Below are positions 25,942 through 34,654 of a DNA stretch of 64,000 bases, in pieces. A program made the position numbers and the translations under genes. Every line of letters begins with the position of its first letter. Within the stretch, counting starts at the first letter, position 1. The notes under the pieces were generated by a model. That model saw only the letters and a list, made by a program, of their open reading frames with translations. It had not been told where the DNA came from and ran no database searches. This stretch comes from Chryseobacterium cupriresistens (GTDB taxonomy: Bacteria; Bacteroidota; Bacteroidia; Flavobacteriales; Weeksellaceae), in assembly GCF_046614675.1 (NCBI RefSeq), contig NZ_JBKKJT010000009.1, positions 1 to 64,000 on the forward strand, written 5' to 3'.

Positions 25942-28900
25942 TTAAACAATCTCAATCAGACTTCCTCTTTCTTCGTCTTTAATAATATTGAGTGCTGTAG
26001 GAATTTTCTCTTTCAGTTCTTCCACGTGCGAAATAATTCCTACAATCCTGTTTTCTTTCATCAGATTGGTGAGCGTTTCAAAAACGATATTCACAGATTC
26101 CGTATCCTGAGTTCCAAAACCTTCATCAATAAAGAAGAAATTTTTATCGGCCTGCGCATTGGCCTGAACACTTTCTGCAAGAGCCAGAGCCAGACTTAAA
26201 GATACCTGAAATGCCTGGCCTCCGGAAAGTGTTTTGACACTTCTGCTTTTTCCTTCGTTGAGGTAATCAATAATTTCAAAATCGTTATTCTCATTCAGCT
26301 GGAGGCTCAGCTGATTTCTGGTCATCCGGTGAAAACGCACATTAGCATGATCACAAAGCTGTCTCAGATAAATAGATGAAACATATTGTACAAAACCCGC
26401 ACCTTTAAAAAGATTCATCATGATTTTTAAATTTTCTGAGCGTTTTTGAAGTTGTGCAAGTTCTTTCAGAAGTTCCTCTTTTTTTACAAATTCCTTTTCC
26501 AGACGATCTATTTCAGCAGTTTTTGTGACTACAGAATCACTAATCTGCTTTTGTTCGGTTTGTGCTTCGGTGAACTGCTGTTCAGCGATAGAAAACTGTT
26601 CGTTATTGAACGAAAGGCCTTTCAGTTTTAACTCCAGCTCTCCGATGAATTTCTTTAAAGCTTCAAATTCAACTTTGAAAAGCTGAACTTTAGTCCTCAC
26701 CAGCTCAACATTAATTTCCTGAAGTAAAATATTCTCAACTTCTTTAAATTCTGTGAAATTTTGATCAGCCAATGCTTTGACAACTGCTTCTTCATTCCCT
26801 GAAATTTCCTTCTCCAGCTCTGTAATCTGCTTTTCAGATTGGCTCACAATAGCCTTTTGCTCTGCCAGTTTCGGAGAAAGAATTTTTTCCTGTTCTACAG
26901 TTTTCAGGTAATTTTCTTCAATCTCTTTATTAGAATAAGCAAGCTTCTGATACGATTCTTCAATTTCTTTTATTTCCTTTTGAGCATACAGATCCCATTC
27001 GAGAATTTTAAGACCGGAACGGCTGATATTAATTTGCTCCTGCTTCGAAACTTCTTCCAGACGGAAAGCTTCCAGAGCACTCTTATATTTTTCCAGTGTT
27101 TTGGATTCTCTGTCAAAATTTTCCCTGGCTAAAGCGATATTCCGTTCCGTTTCTTCAATCTTTTTCTCCAGCGTAAACGAGTCTGAGCGTTTTTTCTCAA
27201 ATTCCTCTTCCTGGTTGGAAGCAAATTGTTTCCAGGTGAAATTCAGCAGATGATTTTCAATATCCTTCTGAATCTGCAGAAGTATCTTTTGTTCCGAAAG
27301 AAGCTGTTCCTCAAAGATCTTTTTACGGTCCAGAATCTTGTCAATTTCAGCCTCCTGCTTTTGAAGTCCTGTTCCTTCCTGTTCAAGCGATGCTATTTTC
27401 TCCTGAATTTCCTGTAGTTCAGTATTTACATCATGAAATTCCACAATATGCGGATGTTCTTTAGAACCACAGAGCGGGCAGTTTTCTCCGTCATGAAGTT
27501 CACTGGCAAAACGGGAAAGTTCTTTTTGTATTTTGAGATGATCCAGTTTCTGGGAAAGTTCCTTTTTTTGAGTCTCTAAGGTTTCTTTTCTGATTCTGAA
27601 ATCTTCTTTATAATTTTTGGTATAAGCAAAAGGCTTTAATTCTTCTGTAATTTCTCCGATCTGCTTTTGATGTTTCCCGATCTTTTCAGCTTGTTCCTGA
27701 AGCGATTTTTTTAAATTCTTTTGCTGAATAAACCAGTTGCCCACTTCAGAAAGCAGGGCAGAATCCAGTTTTTGCTCTTTTAAGGTTTTAATCTGTGCGG
27801 AAAGCTCATCAATAGTCTTTTGAATTTTCTCTTTATTAAGATTTACTTCTTTTACTTTTTCAGAACCTTTCCGGGTTCTTTCGTTCAGGATCTTGATTTC
27901 TTCAGAAAATTTCAGGATCTGAATGATAAGGTTCAAATCATTTTCCTGAATTCTGGATTGCTCTAAGGCTTTAAACTGTGGTTCAAGGACCATGAGCTGT
28001 TCTTTTACAGTATTAAAACCCTTTTCAGTTTCCTGCCAGTCTTTGATTTGCTGTTCCTTTTCGTTTCGTTTTGAAGCAATTTCTTTCGAGAGTTTATTTT
28101 TCTCAATAATCAAAGGGTTGAAAATTCTGAAAATCCTGTCGTATAATTCTGCCTGTATTTCCAGAGCATCCATCTGAGGCTTTTCTTCAGAGAGTTTACT
28201 GAACTTTTCTTTATTCTGCTGTAAACTGTCAAAGTCACTTTTCAGGTTTTTCAGCTGTTGATAGGTCTGGGAAACCTTTTCCAGTTTTTCATTGGATTCG
28301 GAGAGCTTTTTTTGTTCCTCTGCAAGCAGCTCTTTCTGAATCCGGATTTTCTCTTCATTGATTTCTTCGAAACCTTTTAACTGTCCTTCCAGCTGATCCA
28401 GTTCAGATCTGTTTTTTACATTGAGTGCAGAAACATTGTTCTGAAGGTCAAATTTCTGAAGGTTAAAAATTTCCTTCATCATGTTCGTTCTTTCTGCAGC
28501 ACCCAATTCAAGGAATTCTTTGAACTGTCCCTGCGGAATAATGATGGTTCTTTTGAAGTTGGAATAGCTTAAGCCAATAATAGCTTCTGCATTCGAGTGA
28601 TCCAAAGGAATCCATTTGCCATTGATGTTTTCATAAAATGTAACCGCATTAGGTTTTACCTCTTCGAACTTTTTTGAATTTCTCTTAAAATCACGGGAAG
28701 CACGGAACAGTTTATTCTCATAATTGATAAAATCAAATTCAATATATGAACTGTTTGATTTTAAATTCATCATGTTATAAGCCCTTTTATCACGCATATT
28801 CAGACGTTCCGTTTCACCATATAAAGCAAACGAAATGGCCTCAAGAACTGATGATTTTCCGGAACCCACAGCCCCGAAAATCCCAAACAGCCCCGCCTCA

Positions 28901-28977
28901 GTGAGATTTCTGAAATCAATGGTCTGGCGTTCCCGGTACGAGTAAAGTCCTTCGATAGTTAATTGAACAGGGATCAT
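25942..28977 (-). CDS. sbcC: Exonuclease subunit SbcC (Rad50-like ATPase)
   Basis: This is the ATPase/coiled-coil subunit of the SbcCD nuclease, which cleaves hairpins and processes DNA ends. The 1011 residues have Walker A GAVGSGKS (35-42) and very long coiled coils. A zinc hook CPLCGSKEH lies near residue 500. A signature region (KTLSGGQAFQVSLSLALAL) precedes Walker B FFFIDEGFGTQD (947-958). It starts 3 bases after the sbcD stop codon, so the pair is one operon. Confidence 0.96.
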   Translation of the reverse strand: MIPVQLTIEGLYSYRERQTIDFRNLTEAGLFGIFGAVGSGKSSVLEAISFALYGETERLNMRDKRAYNMMNLKSNSSYIEFDFINYENKLFRASRDFKRNSKKFEEVKPNAVTFYENINGKWIPLDHSNAEAIIGLSYSNFKRTIIIPQGQFKEFLELGAAERTNMMKEIFNLQKFDLQNNVSALNVKNRSELDQLEGQLKGFEEINEEKIRIQKELLAEEQKKLSESNEKLEKVSQTYQQLKNLKSDFDSLQQNKEKFSKLSEEKPQMDALEIQAELYDRIFRIFNPLIIEKNKLSKEIASKRNEKEQQIKDWQETEKGFNTVKEQLMVLEPQFKALEQSRIQENDLNLIIQILKFSEEIKILNERTRKGSEKVKEVNLNKEKIQKTIDELSAQIKTLKEQKLDSALLSEVGNWFIQQKNLKKSLQEQAEKIGKHQKQIGEITEELKPFAYTKNYKEDFRIRKETLETQKKELSQKLDHLKIQKELSRFASELHDGENCPLCGSKEHPHIVEFHDVNTELQEIQEKIASLEQEGTGLQKQEAEIDKILDRKKIFEEQLLSEQKILLQIQKDIENHLLNFTWKQFASNQEEEFEKKRSDSFTLEKKIEETERNIALARENFDRESKTLEKYKSALEAFRLEEVSKQEQINISRSGLKILEWDLYAQKEIKEIEESYQKLAYSNKEIEENYLKTVEQEKILSPKLAEQKAIVSQSEKQITELEKEISGNEEAVVKALADQNFTEFKEVENILLQEINVELVRTKVQLFKVEFEALKKFIGELELKLKGLSFNNEQFSIAEQQFTEAQTEQKQISDSVVTKTAEIDRLEKEFVKKEELLKELAQLQKRSENLKIMMNLFKGAGFVQYVSSIYLRQLCDHANVRFHRMTRNQLSLQLNENNDFEIIDYLNEGKSRSVKTLSGGQAFQVSLSLALALAESVQANAQADKNFFFIDEGFGTQDTESVNIVFETLTNLMKENRIVGIISHVEELKEKIPTALNIIKDEERGSLIEIV

Positions 28978-28980
28978 GGC

Positions 28981-30186
28981 TTATGCATTTAAAATTTCGT
29001 TAAACAAATTCATCAGTTCTTCATTGGCTTCCTGCCCGCCGTTTTTAGATTTAAAATAATCCTTGAATAAAATATCAATATCCTGACTTAAATTGATCTC
29101 CTGGTTTTGATTTTCTGCCAATTCCAGATTTTTTATTTTGGGGATAAGGTGTACAATTCCGTTGTGAGACTGGTAGATTAATCTTCTTTCGTCTGCCGTT
29201 AAAAAAGTCTCACTTTCCAGCGTAAGTTCAATAAATGTATTGGGATTTTCACCCAGCCATTGAACAGCATCCTCAATGGAGGTAAATGTTTTTCGGACTA
29301 AAGCTCTGCCGCTTTTCAAGAGTTTCTTCTCGTAGGAAACTGTTTTTCCCGGCTCTGCATCAATAATGGAAACATACTTCTTTTGTCCGGCTTCACTAAA
29401 GCTGTAGCAAAGGGGAGAAGATGAATAAATAACCGGTTTCTCCTTCGTACCGATATTCTGAAAACCATGAAGGTGACCGAGGGCTGTGTATTGAATCTGC
29501 TCGGGAATACTGTCCGAAAAAATCAAGTCTGCGTTTCCTATCTTAATCGGCTTTTCTCCTTCCGGTTCTTCCAGAATTTCTGCCCCTCTTTTATTCATGT
29601 ATAAATGAGCAGTCAGAAGATTCACTCCGGTATCATCGCAGAACTGATCTGCAAGATTTTTCCATTCCTGTGCAAGTACTTTGTTGATTTCTTCTTCTTT
29701 ATTTTCACCAAAATATTCCTTTAACCGGACCTCATTCGCAAAAGGAGTATGAAGAATTCTTACAGGAAAGTTGATCCCGTCAATTTTCAGTTCTATGAAA
29801 CCTTCTTTTGAGTTGGTAATGTTGAAATATTCTGTACCGAAAGGCACAATCTCCGCTTTAGGATGGCCAATGAGAATAATTCCGCACTCTCTTGCCAGAG
29901 GATCGGGAGCATTGATTAAGCTGGGAGAATCATGATTACCGGAAATAGCAATCACAGGACGTTTTCCGTTCAGGGATAAACGTTTTAATGTTTTATAAAA
30001 AAGTTCAGCAGCCTCTACACCTGGATTGAAATTATCGAAAAGATCACCGGCAATTAAAACCATATCAACGTTTTGTTCGTCAGCAATCTGAACAATTTCA
30101 TTCATAACCAAAACCTGTTCTTCAAGTCTTGAAAAACGGTCGAGGCGCTTACCCAAATGCCAGTCGGCAGTGTGGAGGATTTTCAT
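28981..30186 (-). CDS. sbcD: Exonuclease subunit SbcD (Mre11-like nuclease)
   Basis: This Mn2+-dependent phosphoesterase subunit partners SbcC. The 401 residues show the calcineurin-type motifs: HTADWHLGKR (5-14), AGDLFDNFNPG, ISGNHDSPS and, further on, LLTAHLYM and TALGHLHGFQ. Length matches SbcD. It is the first gene of sbcD-sbcC. The palindrome-cleaving activity of this complex is notable in a genome region with several large palindromic repeats, but no link is shown. Confidence 0.96.
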   Translation of the reverse strand: MKILHTADWHLGKRLDRFSRLEEQVLVMNEIVQIADEQNVDMVLIAGDLFDNFNPGVEAAELFYKTLKRLSLNGKRPVIAISGNHDSPSLINAPDPLARECGIILIGHPKAEIVPFGTEYFNITNSKEGFIELKIDGINFPVRILHTPFANEVRLKEYFGENKEEEINKVLAQEWKNLADQFCDDTGVNLLTAHLYMNKRGAEILEEPEGEKPIKIGNADLIFSDSIPEQIQYTALGHLHGFQNIGTKEKPVIYSSSPLCYSFSEAGQKKYVSIIDAEPGKTVSYEKKLLKSGRALVRKTFTSIEDAVQWLGENPNTFIELTLESETFLTADERRLIYQSHNGIVHLIPKIKNLELAENQNQEINLSQDIDILFKDYFKSKNGGQEANEELMNLFNEILNA

Positions 30187-30330
30187 AATTTAAATTTGAG
30201 AATTAAAAAGACTATATGCAGCGTAATTTTCAAGTTGTTTCGCAGAGAATTATTTTGCAGCTATTACAATGTAAAGATAGAGAATACTTCATTTAAAAAA
30301 TTAAGGTTTCCTTACTTCGGATCAAGACAA

Positions 30331-30483
30331 TTATGGTTTATTATCAGCTTCTCTTGCTTTGAAATCTTCCCGGATTTGTTTTAACCTTGCTTTTCTTTCA
30401 GCTTCTGCATTTTGTATTTTACGTTTTTTCTGATCAATTTTCTTTTTATTTTTCTTCCTGTTCGCTTCGTTGTTTTTGCTCAT
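30331..30483 (-). CDS. Small highly basic protein, unknown
   Basis: This is a roughly 50-residue product beginning MSKNNEANRKKNKKKIDQ, composed almost entirely of Lys, Arg, Glu, Asn, Gln and Ala. The sequence predicts one charged helix. I chose the Met at 30483 over an earlier one at 30528 because the upstream part (MKKLFLTNKNYPLQN) does not share the composition. No known domain is apparent, though short Lys-rich proteins of this sort are common in Flavobacteriia. It is divergent from the VF530-like gene. Confidence 0.55.
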   Translation of the reverse strand: MSKNNEANRKKNKKKIDQKKRKIQNAEAERKARLKQIREDFKAREADNKP

Positions 30484-30585
30484 GTTTTGTAACGGATAAT
30501 TTTTATTGGTAAGGAATAGCTTCTTCAAAAATAAGAAACAAAAAAGGAAGAGTGGTGTGGATTTCCATATAAACTTATAATCAAT

Positions 30586-30593
30586 TAATTTTG
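30586..30593 (+). promoter_or_regulatory. -7 element of the VF530-like gene
   Basis: TAATTTTG ends ten bases before the ATG, implying a leader of only a few bases. Confidence 0.55.
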
Positions 30594-30603
30594 TAAAAAA
30601 AAG

Positions 30604-30852
30604 ATGGAACAGCAGTCCAAAGATCCTCTACACGGAAAAAGACTTGATGCTATCCTGGAAGAACTGGTAGAATATTATAAAGGTTTTGAAAGGTTGGGCG
30701 AGCAGATCAATATTAAATGTTTTACAGATAACCCAAGCATAAGTTCTTCCCTTAAATTTCTGCGGAAAACACCGTGGGCCAGAACAAAAGTAGAGAGCCT
30801 GTATCTTTTTGTCCTGAGACAGAAAAAGAGGGAGGAGGACAGAAAAAAATAA
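30604..30852 (+). CDS. VF530 family protein (DUF2132)
   Basis: This 82-residue all-helical protein belongs to the VF530/DUF2132 family, structurally related to DNA-binding SAP-like folds. The family pattern is clear: DPLHGKRLDAILEELVEYYK, then INIKCFTDNPSISSSLKFLR and KTPWARTKVESLYL. The C-terminus is a charged KKREEDRKK tail. The cellular role is unknown. Confidence 0.88.
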   Translation: MEQQSKDPLHGKRLDAILEELVEYYKGFERLGEQINIKCFTDNPSISSSLKFLRKTPWARTKVESLYLFVLRQKKREEDRKK

Positions 30853-30953
30853 AGCCGGGGAGTTATTATGTAAGTAATGTAAAGTAAAAAGGAAAATTAT
30901 ATTTCCTTATGCATTTCATAGCTTCATCTTCCATCTCCTATCTTTCAAGCTCA

Positions 30954-30981
30954 TTGAATCATTTCAAAAAGAGTATATTTG
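30954..30981 (+). promoter_or_regulatory. Promoter of the SlyD-type PPIase gene
   Basis: TTG (30954-30956), a 17-base spacer and TATATTTG (30974-30981) match the consensus. The inferred leader is about 40 bases and contains a hairpin at 30991-31009. Confidence 0.7.
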
Positions 30982-30990
30982 TATGATTAA

Positions 30991-31009
30991 TCGTGAGGCA
31001 AAATCACGA
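30991..31009 (+). promoter_or_regulatory. Hairpin in the 5' leader of the PPIase gene
   Basis: A perfect 6-bp stem TCGTGA / TCACGA encloses the loop GGCAAAA. It is followed by an A-rich stretch to the start codon at 31024. It could stabilise the mRNA or tune translation; no riboswitch is recognised. Confidence 0.45.
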
Positions 31010-31023
31010 AAAAAAGAAAAAAT

Positions 31024-31524
31024 ATGACAATCGAAAACAATCACGTTGTAGCTGTAAAGTATATACTTCACACGATCGAACCAGATGGAAGTAAGATTCT
31101 TGTAGAAGAAACAACAACAGAAAATCCACTTACATTTTTGTATGGTGTGGGAATGATGATTCCAAAATTTGAACAGAATATCTTAGGTTTAAAAGCTGGC
31201 GACAAAGCGGCTTTTGTAATTCAGCCTGAAGAAGCTTACGGTGAAAGACAGCCGGATGCCATTGCACAGTTACCAGTGGAAATGTTTAAAGAATCAGGAC
31301 TTCCGCCTGTAGGAGCTATTCTTCCTTTATCAGACAATCAGGGGAATAATTTCCAGGCTTTTGTAGTAGAAATTACTCCGGAAGTTGTAGTAGCAGATCT
31401 TAACCACCCGATGGCTGGGAAAGTATTAGATTTCGACGTGGAAGTTTTAAGCACTCGTCCGGCAACTGAAGAAGAGCTGGCACATGGTCATGCTCACGGA
31501 ATTGACGGAAACGAAGCTCACTAA
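31024..31524 (+). CDS. FKBP-type peptidyl-prolyl isomerase, SlyD-like
   Basis: This 166-residue isomerase and folding helper has the split FKBP domain with an inserted flap, as in SlyD. The order is AVKYILHTIEPDG, PLTFLYGVGMMIPKFEQ, GLKAGDKAAFVIQPEEAYGER, the insert-in-flap region, then DLNHPMAGKVLDFDVEVL. The C-terminal tail is His-rich (HGHAHGIDGNEAH) and could bind metal ions. It has its own promoter and terminator. Confidence 0.93.
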   Translation: MTIENNHVVAVKYILHTIEPDGSKILVEETTTENPLTFLYGVGMMIPKFEQNILGLKAGDKAAFVIQPEEAYGERQPDAIAQLPVEMFKESGLPPVGAILPLSDNQGNNFQAFVVEITPEVVVADLNHPMAGKVLDFDVEVLSTRPATEEELAHGHAHGIDGNEAH

Positions 31525-31566
31525 AAATATAAATGCCCGATTTTTTCGGACATGTTTCAGATAAGA

Positions 31567-31600
31567 AAATGAGCCACAGATAATCCTGTGGCTCATTTTT
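31567..31600 (+). terminator. Terminator of the PPIase gene
   Basis: A 13-bp stem (AAATGAGCCACAG / CTGTGGCTCATTT) with a 6-base loop is followed by T residues. Confidence 0.9.
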
Positions 31601-31626
31601 ATTGATAATAGGTATTGGTTGCTTGG

Positions 31627-31682
31627 CATTCCCCTCCGGTGGAGGGGCGGCGAAAATTCAAAGAATTTTTAACGGGGTGGTT
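31627..31682. repeat. Dispersed repeat with a GC palindrome (copy 1)
   Basis: The palindrome CCCCTCCGGTGGAGGGG (31631-31647) is followed by a 34-base segment ending ACGGGGTGGT. The same palindrome and segment occur in opposite orientation at 54982-55036, differing at 3 of 34 bases outside the palindrome. Confidence 0.8.
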
Positions 31683-31710
31683 CTATACGCAAAGCATAAC
31701 TCTATACTTA

Positions 31711-32088
31711 CTAATCCAAAAATTCCCCGGAAACATAATACCAGCGTTCGTGCATCTTCTGAAAAACAGAAAACTCATGATGAACTTGCGGATGCCCGTC
31801 CTGATCGGTATAATAAGCCTTAAATTCCACATGATTTAAAGCCGGAGTTCTGATGATTTCCAGTTTCGTCCATTGGTTGATTTCTCCCCATTCCTGCAGA
31901 TCTTTTTTATTGTGGTATTTTCTTTTTCCCGGAAGAGTAGTTTCCATCAGGTATTCACCATTTGGAATGGCAAAAGCAGAGAACCTTGAACGCATCAGAG
32001 CTTCAGCCGTAGGAGCATGTTTTTCTCCCATATGATAAGGCTTGCAGCATTCTTCGTATGATTTTCCTGAACAGCATGGACAGTCCAT
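31711..32088 (-). CDS. ychJ: YchJ-family SEC-C motif protein
   Basis: This protein of about 125 residues has an N-terminal SEC-C zinc motif (CPCCSGKSYEECCKPYH) and a YchJ/NTF2-like domain (TAEALMRSRFSAFAIPNGEYLMETT). I take the Met at 32088 as start, because it begins the motif (MDCPCC) and the -7 element at 32113-32120 lies just upstream. A longer reading to 32115 would overlap that element. The function is unknown, and SEC-C domains usually contact protein partners. Repeats flank it on both sides. Confidence 0.88.
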   Translation of the reverse strand: MDCPCCSGKSYEECCKPYHMGEKHAPTAEALMRSRFSAFAIPNGEYLMETTLPGKRKYHNKKDLQEWGEINQWTKLEIIRTPALNHVEFKAYYTDQDGHPQVHHEFSVFQKMHERWYYVSGEFLD

Positions 32089-32112
32089 ATATTGTATTTT
32101 AAATTTTAAATG

Positions 32113-32120
32113 CAAAAATA
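32113..32120 (-). promoter_or_regulatory. -7 element of ychJ
   Basis: TATTTTTG on the minus strand, with its end 24 bases before the chosen start codon at 32088. Confidence 0.6.
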
Positions 32121-32196
32121 ATGAATCTCGTTAGAAAGGAGTTCTGCCTATTTGAATTTTATAATGGAATTAATATGTTGAATTGTTATATATTCA

Positions 32197-32256
32197 ATAG
32201 AAACGGGCTTTAGCCCGTTCAAATAAATAAACAAAAATCCACCGGCTTTAGCCGAA
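32197..32256. repeat. Two small GGCTTTAGCC-type hairpins (copy 1)
   Basis: AACGGGC-TTTA-GCCCGTT (32202-32219) is followed by CGGCTTTAGCCG (32243-32254). A related pair, CAATAGGAACGGGCT... then GGCTTTAGCCGAAA, occurs at 54921-54981. These are extragenic hairpin repeats of a type I recall as common in Flavobacteriia. The second hairpin could also help end transcription of the neighbouring gene. Confidence 0.65.
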
Positions 32257-32327
32257 ACATAGAAAATTTATTTATCACAGATAGGTATAAAAAAGAAGCA
32301 CTCTGATTAAAGAATGCTTCCCTTGAT

Positions 32328-34469
32328 TTATTTAATAAACCCTCTGTTTCTCAATAAAGGTTTGATATCCGGATCATGTCCCGTAAAGTCTCTGAATGCC
32401 TGATTCAGGTCTACAGAATTTCCTACGGACAGAATATACTTTCTGAAACGGTCACCGTTTTCTCTGGTTAATCCTCCGTTTTTACTGATCCATTCCCATG
32501 CATCATTATCCAAAGTTTCAGACCATAAATAAGCATAGTATCCTGCAGAATATCCACCTCCCCAGATGTGTGCAAAATAAGGCGTGTGATATCTTGGCGG
32601 AACTGTGGCCAGATTAAATCCATGGCTGGCTAAAGACTGCTTTTCAAAATCTAAAACAGGAATAAACTGATTTTCATTGCTTACTGTATGCCAATCCATA
32701 TCGAGTTCAGCAGCAGAAACCAACTCAGTAGTCATATACCCCTGGTTGAAAGTAGATGCCTTTTTGATCTTATCTACCAAAGCCTGTGGAATAGGTTGTT
32801 TTGTTTCATAATGTACAGCATAATTCTTCAGAACAACAGGATCTAAAGCCCAGTGCTCATTAATCTGGGATGGGAATTCCACAAAGTCTCTCGGTACATT
32901 CGTTCCTGAAAGTGAAGGATATTTTTGGCTGGCAAACATTCCGTGAATAGAGTGGCCAAATTCATGGAAGATGGTTGAAACATCATCATAGCTGATTAAG
33001 GAAGGTTTTCCCGGAGCAGGTTTCTGATAATTGTAGCAGTTCACGATTACAGGTTTTGTTCCCAGTAAATAAGACTGCTCAACAAAATTACTCATCCATG
33101 CACCACCGTTTTTAGAATCCCTTGTATAGAAATCCAGATAGTAAATGGCAATAGATTTTCCATCATGATCGAAAACTTCATATGTTACTACGTCCGGATG
33201 ATAAACCGGAAGATCTGTTCTCTTTTTGAATGTAAGTCCGTAGAATTTTTCAGCAGCAAAGAAAACTCCTTTTTCAAGAACGGTTGTAATTTCAAAATAA
33301 GGTTTAATTTCACTTTCATCAAGGTCAAACTTAGCTTTTCTTACCTGTTCAGCATAGAAATTCCAGTCCCAGGGTTCTACTTTGAAACCTCCTTTCTGCT
33401 GATCAATAAGATCCTGAATATCTTTTGCTTCACGTCTTGCTGTTTCCACTGCAGGAGTAGCAATCTGGTTCATAAGTTTTGTTGCTGCTTCAGGGGTTTT
33501 TGCCATTTGATCCTGAAGTTTCCATTCTGCAAAGTTTTTCTTGCCTAAAATCTGTGCTTTCTTCAATCTTAGTTTAGCAAGCTGCTCGATGGTTGATCTC
33601 GTATCGTTGGCATCTCCTTTCTCAGCTCTTGTCCATGAAGCTTTAAATAGCTTTTCTCTGGTAGCCCTGTTTTTTAAATTTTGTAAAAGAGGCTGCTGTG
33701 TTGTATTTTGTAAAGTCAGAAGATATTTTCCGGGTTGTCCTGCTGTTTTGGCATCAGCTGCTGCCGCTGCAATTTCATCAGCAGAAAGTCCATCCAGTTC
33801 TTTGGCGTCTGAGAAGAAAACTCCACCTTGCTTTCTTGCTTCCAGTAATTTGTTGGCATATTGTGTAGAAAGAGAAGCCAGTTCCTGATTGAGCTGCTTT
33901 AATTTTTCTTTATCCGCTGCAGAAAGGTTAGCTCCTGCAATTTCAAAATTCTGCTTATAATATTGTACCAGTCTTTTGCTTTCGGAATCAAGACCGTCTT
34001 CTTTAATGGATTGAATTCTTTTATAAAGATTTTCATTCAGGTACAGTTTATCGGAATGTGCAGCAAAAATAGGGGCATATTCTTCATCCAAAGCCTGTAA
34101 AGTAGGGTTTGTATTTGCACTGGTAAGATTTGAAAACACAATTTGTGCTCTTCTCAGTACTTCACCACTTTTTTCCAATGCAACGATGGTATTTTCAAAA
34201 GTAGGGGCAGCCGGATTGTTGGCAATTTTTATAATTTCAGCTTCATGTTGCTTTAAACCATAGTTAAAAGCAGGTTTGAAGTGTTCGTTTTTGATTTTGT
34301 CAAACTCCGGAGCTTCGTACTGAAGCTTGCTCTTCTTCATAAAAGGATTGGAAGCTAAAGAGGGGTCAGGTGCAGGTAGCTCCTGTTGAATATCGGTCTG
34401 TTTCATTGTAGTACAAGATTGATTGAACGCCAAGGCAGAAATTAATAATACCGATGAAATATTCTTCAT
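32328..34469 (-). CDS. dcp: M3 family metallopeptidase (dipeptidyl carboxypeptidase type), lipoprotein
   Basis: This peptidyl-dipeptidase of the M3 family acts outside the inner membrane. The 713 residues start with a lipoprotein signal (LAFNQSCTTM). A mostly helical N-terminal half covers the substrate channel. The zinc motif FHEFGHSIHGMF lies near residue 505, and the third ligand falls in DFVEFPSQINEHW. The late HIWGGGYSAGYYAYLWSE stretch is diagnostic of Dcp and OpdA. The length fits Dcp. Confidence 0.93.
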   Translation of the reverse strand: MKNISSVLLISALAFNQSCTTMKQTDIQQELPAPDPSLASNPFMKKSKLQYEAPEFDKIKNEHFKPAFNYGLKQHEAEIIKIANNPAAPTFENTIVALEKSGEVLRRAQIVFSNLTSANTNPTLQALDEEYAPIFAAHSDKLYLNENLYKRIQSIKEDGLDSESKRLVQYYKQNFEIAGANLSAADKEKLKQLNQELASLSTQYANKLLEARKQGGVFFSDAKELDGLSADEIAAAAADAKTAGQPGKYLLTLQNTTQQPLLQNLKNRATREKLFKASWTRAEKGDANDTRSTIEQLAKLRLKKAQILGKKNFAEWKLQDQMAKTPEAATKLMNQIATPAVETARREAKDIQDLIDQQKGGFKVEPWDWNFYAEQVRKAKFDLDESEIKPYFEITTVLEKGVFFAAEKFYGLTFKKRTDLPVYHPDVVTYEVFDHDGKSIAIYYLDFYTRDSKNGGAWMSNFVEQSYLLGTKPVIVNCYNYQKPAPGKPSLISYDDVSTIFHEFGHSIHGMFASQKYPSLSGTNVPRDFVEFPSQINEHWALDPVVLKNYAVHYETKQPIPQALVDKIKKASTFNQGYMTTELVSAAELDMDWHTVSNENQFIPVLDFEKQSLASHGFNLATVPPRYHTPYFAHIWGGGYSAGYYAYLWSETLDNDAWEWISKNGGLTRENGDRFRKYILSVGNSVDLNQAFRDFTGHDPDIKPLLRNRGFIK

Positions 34470-34654
34470 AAATATAGTTGTTATTAAAGCATAAAGATAT
34501 TAAAAACTTGTATCATAGAACATATTTCGGCGTATGTATTTCTTTAAGCTCTCTGTGGTATTTACAGTATTTTCAAATGTAATGTAATATTTTTTATAAA
34601 TTAGTTGTTATTTAAATAAAGAAATCAATAAAAAAATTAACAAAAGAAATAAGC

